NCBI GenBank assembly: GCA_025403435.1
Contig: JAJQZP010000433.1
Span: 1 to 64,000 of the forward strand
DNA length: 64,000 nt
Direction: 5' to 3'
Source of the DNA: Artocarpus heterophyllus
Lineage: Eukaryota > Streptophyta > Magnoliopsida > Rosales > Moraceae
Positions 62,514 through 64,000 of the stretch are shown here, piece after piece (the stretch's first letter is position 1; every line of letters starts with the position of its first letter). Both the position numbers and the translations under genes were made by a program. The notes beneath the pieces are model-generated. The model did not search any database. It saw nothing but the letters and a program-made list of their open reading frames with translations, and was not told the DNA's origin.

Positions 62514-64000
62514 CGTGACGTGGCACCAAGAAGAAGGGTGAGTTGGCAAGAGCTCTACCAAGAAGAAATGAAGAAAAAGAAAGCGGTGACATGGACGAGC
62601 AAATCGTGGGCAAGCAGCATACATGTGAGGGTGGTCCCGAGAATTCAGGAAGGAAGGAATAAGGTGGTTAGTTTGTTAAGGCCTCGGGTGAGGAATGAGA
62701 AATGAGGTAGGCAATTTGAGGATTTAAATAAGGAATAGGGTAGAGAGGTAAGTAGGGATTTTCTAGACTTTACTTCTTGTATGAAAAGGGAGTGCAGGGC
62801 TCACTCGAATAGCCCCTATCCATCCCATTTTCCAGAAATCTATAGCAATAAAAGTGCAACGCTGATTCCCTCAAGTTTCTGTGCTCTGTGTTTAGTACCA
62901 TTTTCAGATTAACAGCATACCTGAGCCTATTATTTGGTATCAGAGCCGTCGATCGTGGGATGGCAGCGGCAACGAAAAAGCTCGAAGATCGCCTGGAAAA
63001 GGTGGAGTCGAGCAAGGAAAGCTTTCAACGCGAGTTGGAGGAGATGAAAACCGAAGTTAAGAAACTCGGGAAACTGGAAGAAGGAATGACTCAGCTTTTG
63101 GCAGAATTACAGGGGATAAGACGGCAATTCTCCGATGGGACAACTGGCGAACCGTCGGCGCGAGCTGTGACTCCGACAGCACACTCGCGCGTCACGTTGG
63201 GAGAAACTCGGACTAGAGGTCGTCATGACTCTGATGGGGCGCGGATGGAGCCTGAGGGAGGTGAGAAGGGGGAGTGTCGCACTCGGCGGGTCGAGATGCC
63301 GGTATTTGACGGCCAAAATCCCGATGGGTTGGATCTTCAGAGCTGAGCGTTATTTTGCGCTCAATCGATTAAAGGATCATGAGAAGTTGGAGGTCGCCGT
63401 GGTGAGCTTCGATGGCGACGCGTTGGCGTGGTTTCAGTGGGAGGACGGACGCCGGGTTGTTCGCAGTTGGACAGAACTGAAGGGAATGATCGTGGATCGC
63501 TTCCGACCTACCCAAGAAGGAACCCAGTGTGAGAAACTGCTCGCCCTTCGCCAGGAGACCACCATTCGCGAATATCGCCAGCAGTTTGAACTCTTTGCTG
63601 TTCCCCTCTCCGAATTGTCAGAGCAGGTTCTAGAAAGCTCATTTGTTAATGGGTTACGACCTGAAATTCGGGCTAAGGTTCGTGTATTGAAACCTCAAGG
63701 TTTGGGCCAAATAATGGAATTAGCCCAAAGAATAGAGGATCGAAACTTACAACTTGGGCCTGCTAAACATTTTTCTTCCCAGCCAAATCCAGGTTCTCAT
63801 TCCAGCTCAGGTAATTTTGGTTACAACACGAGTAAGCTTCCCATAGGACCGCCTAAACAGCAGGTCTTTACAGTTAAAATTCCAGCTAGTTCCACGAACA
63901 CTTTTAGAAAGTTAACTGATGCAGAGATCCAAGCTAAGAGAGAGAAAGGCCTTTGTTATCGCTGTGACGGCAAATATTATTTTGGCCACCGCTATCCAAA
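62514..64000 (+). mobile_element. Ty3/gypsy element, 5' LTR to gag (cut by window edge)
   Basis: An LTR-like stretch at about 62514-62930 is followed by the Met-type PBS TGGTATCAGAGC (62934-62945) and a gag ORF. The exact LTR start is not certain. The right part lies outside the window. The element sits where 5' exons of the IST1-like gene are expected. Confidence 0.75.
62960..64000 (+). pseudogene. gag of the gypsy element, frameshifted, partial
   Basis: It starts at the ATG 62960-62962 with a coiled-coil region ('LEDRLEKVESSKESFQREL'). It then reads 'RRVEMPVFDGQNPDG', where an extra T near 63328 shifts the frame. In the next frame the retrotransposon gag domain continues ('WIFRAERYFALNRL', 'ALAWFQWEDG', 'FVNGLRPEIRAKVRV') to a zinc knuckle 'CYRCDGKYYFGHRY', in which the last Cys is Tyr. 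The domain resembles gag of chromovirus-type Ty3/gypsy elements. It runs off the window. Confidence 0.8.

Noticed and set aside
1..64000. CRISPR arrays, bacterial operons, ribosome binding sites
   Set aside because: The window is plant nuclear DNA; no such structures were seen.

Overview
This is a window of plant nuclear DNA, almost certainly from a eudicot. It has spliced genes with GT-AG introns of plant length, AT-rich spacers and nested LTR retrotransposons. The best-preserved host genes are homologues of Arabidopsis PAT10, LHT-like 8 and IST1-like. I cannot name the species. Roughly two thirds of the window is transposon-derived, and no rRNA, tRNA or CRISPR was seen.

Layout. 1-2651: right part of a long LTR. 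2652-6428: remnant of a Tat-type Ty3/gypsy element with another LTR nested in it. 6700-9597: F-box/DUF295 pseudogene split by a 1.2-kb MITE. 13062-18508: a solo LTR (TSD TATTT) with a second solo LTR (13377-15823, TSD AATCT) inserted in it. 18908-19977: CACTA-like element. 20507-31420: a broken GDSL esterase/lipase gene on the minus strand, carrying a solo LTR in an intron (20751-21469, TSD ATAAC) and a complete 8.95-kb LTR element in an exon (21774-30724, TSD GTATT). 32773-37361: intact 11-exon PAT10-like palmitoyltransferase. 37957-45957: decayed, internally deleted Tat-type element with its antisense ORF. 46762-49521: intact 5-exon LHT8-like amino-acid transporter. 53130-56272: a second, broken LHT8 copy joined to a fragment of the IST1 gene, the product of a roughly 6.5-kb tandem segmental duplication. 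57512-59667: solo LTR (TSD TGGAC). 60757-62313: IST1-like gene lacking its 5' exons. 62514-64000: start of another Ty3/gypsy element (LTR, PBS, gag).

The highlight is the 21774-30724 element. It has nearly identical 2.36-kb LTRs, a Met-tRNA-type primer binding site, a polypurine tract and a perfect target-site duplication, so it moved recently. I find no gag or pol in it. It carries two intact, intronless ORFs instead. One is a 173-aa basic, cysteine-rich protein whose layout resembles the nucleic-acid-binding proteins of plant flexiviruses. The other is a 216-aa LONELY GUY (LOG)-like cytokinin-activating enzyme homologue. The LOG copy keeps PGGxGTxxE, has lost the usual catalytic Arg, and ends in an LxLxL (EAR-type) tail. 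A non-autonomous retroelement with this pair of cargo genes is the best candidate here for an undescribed system.
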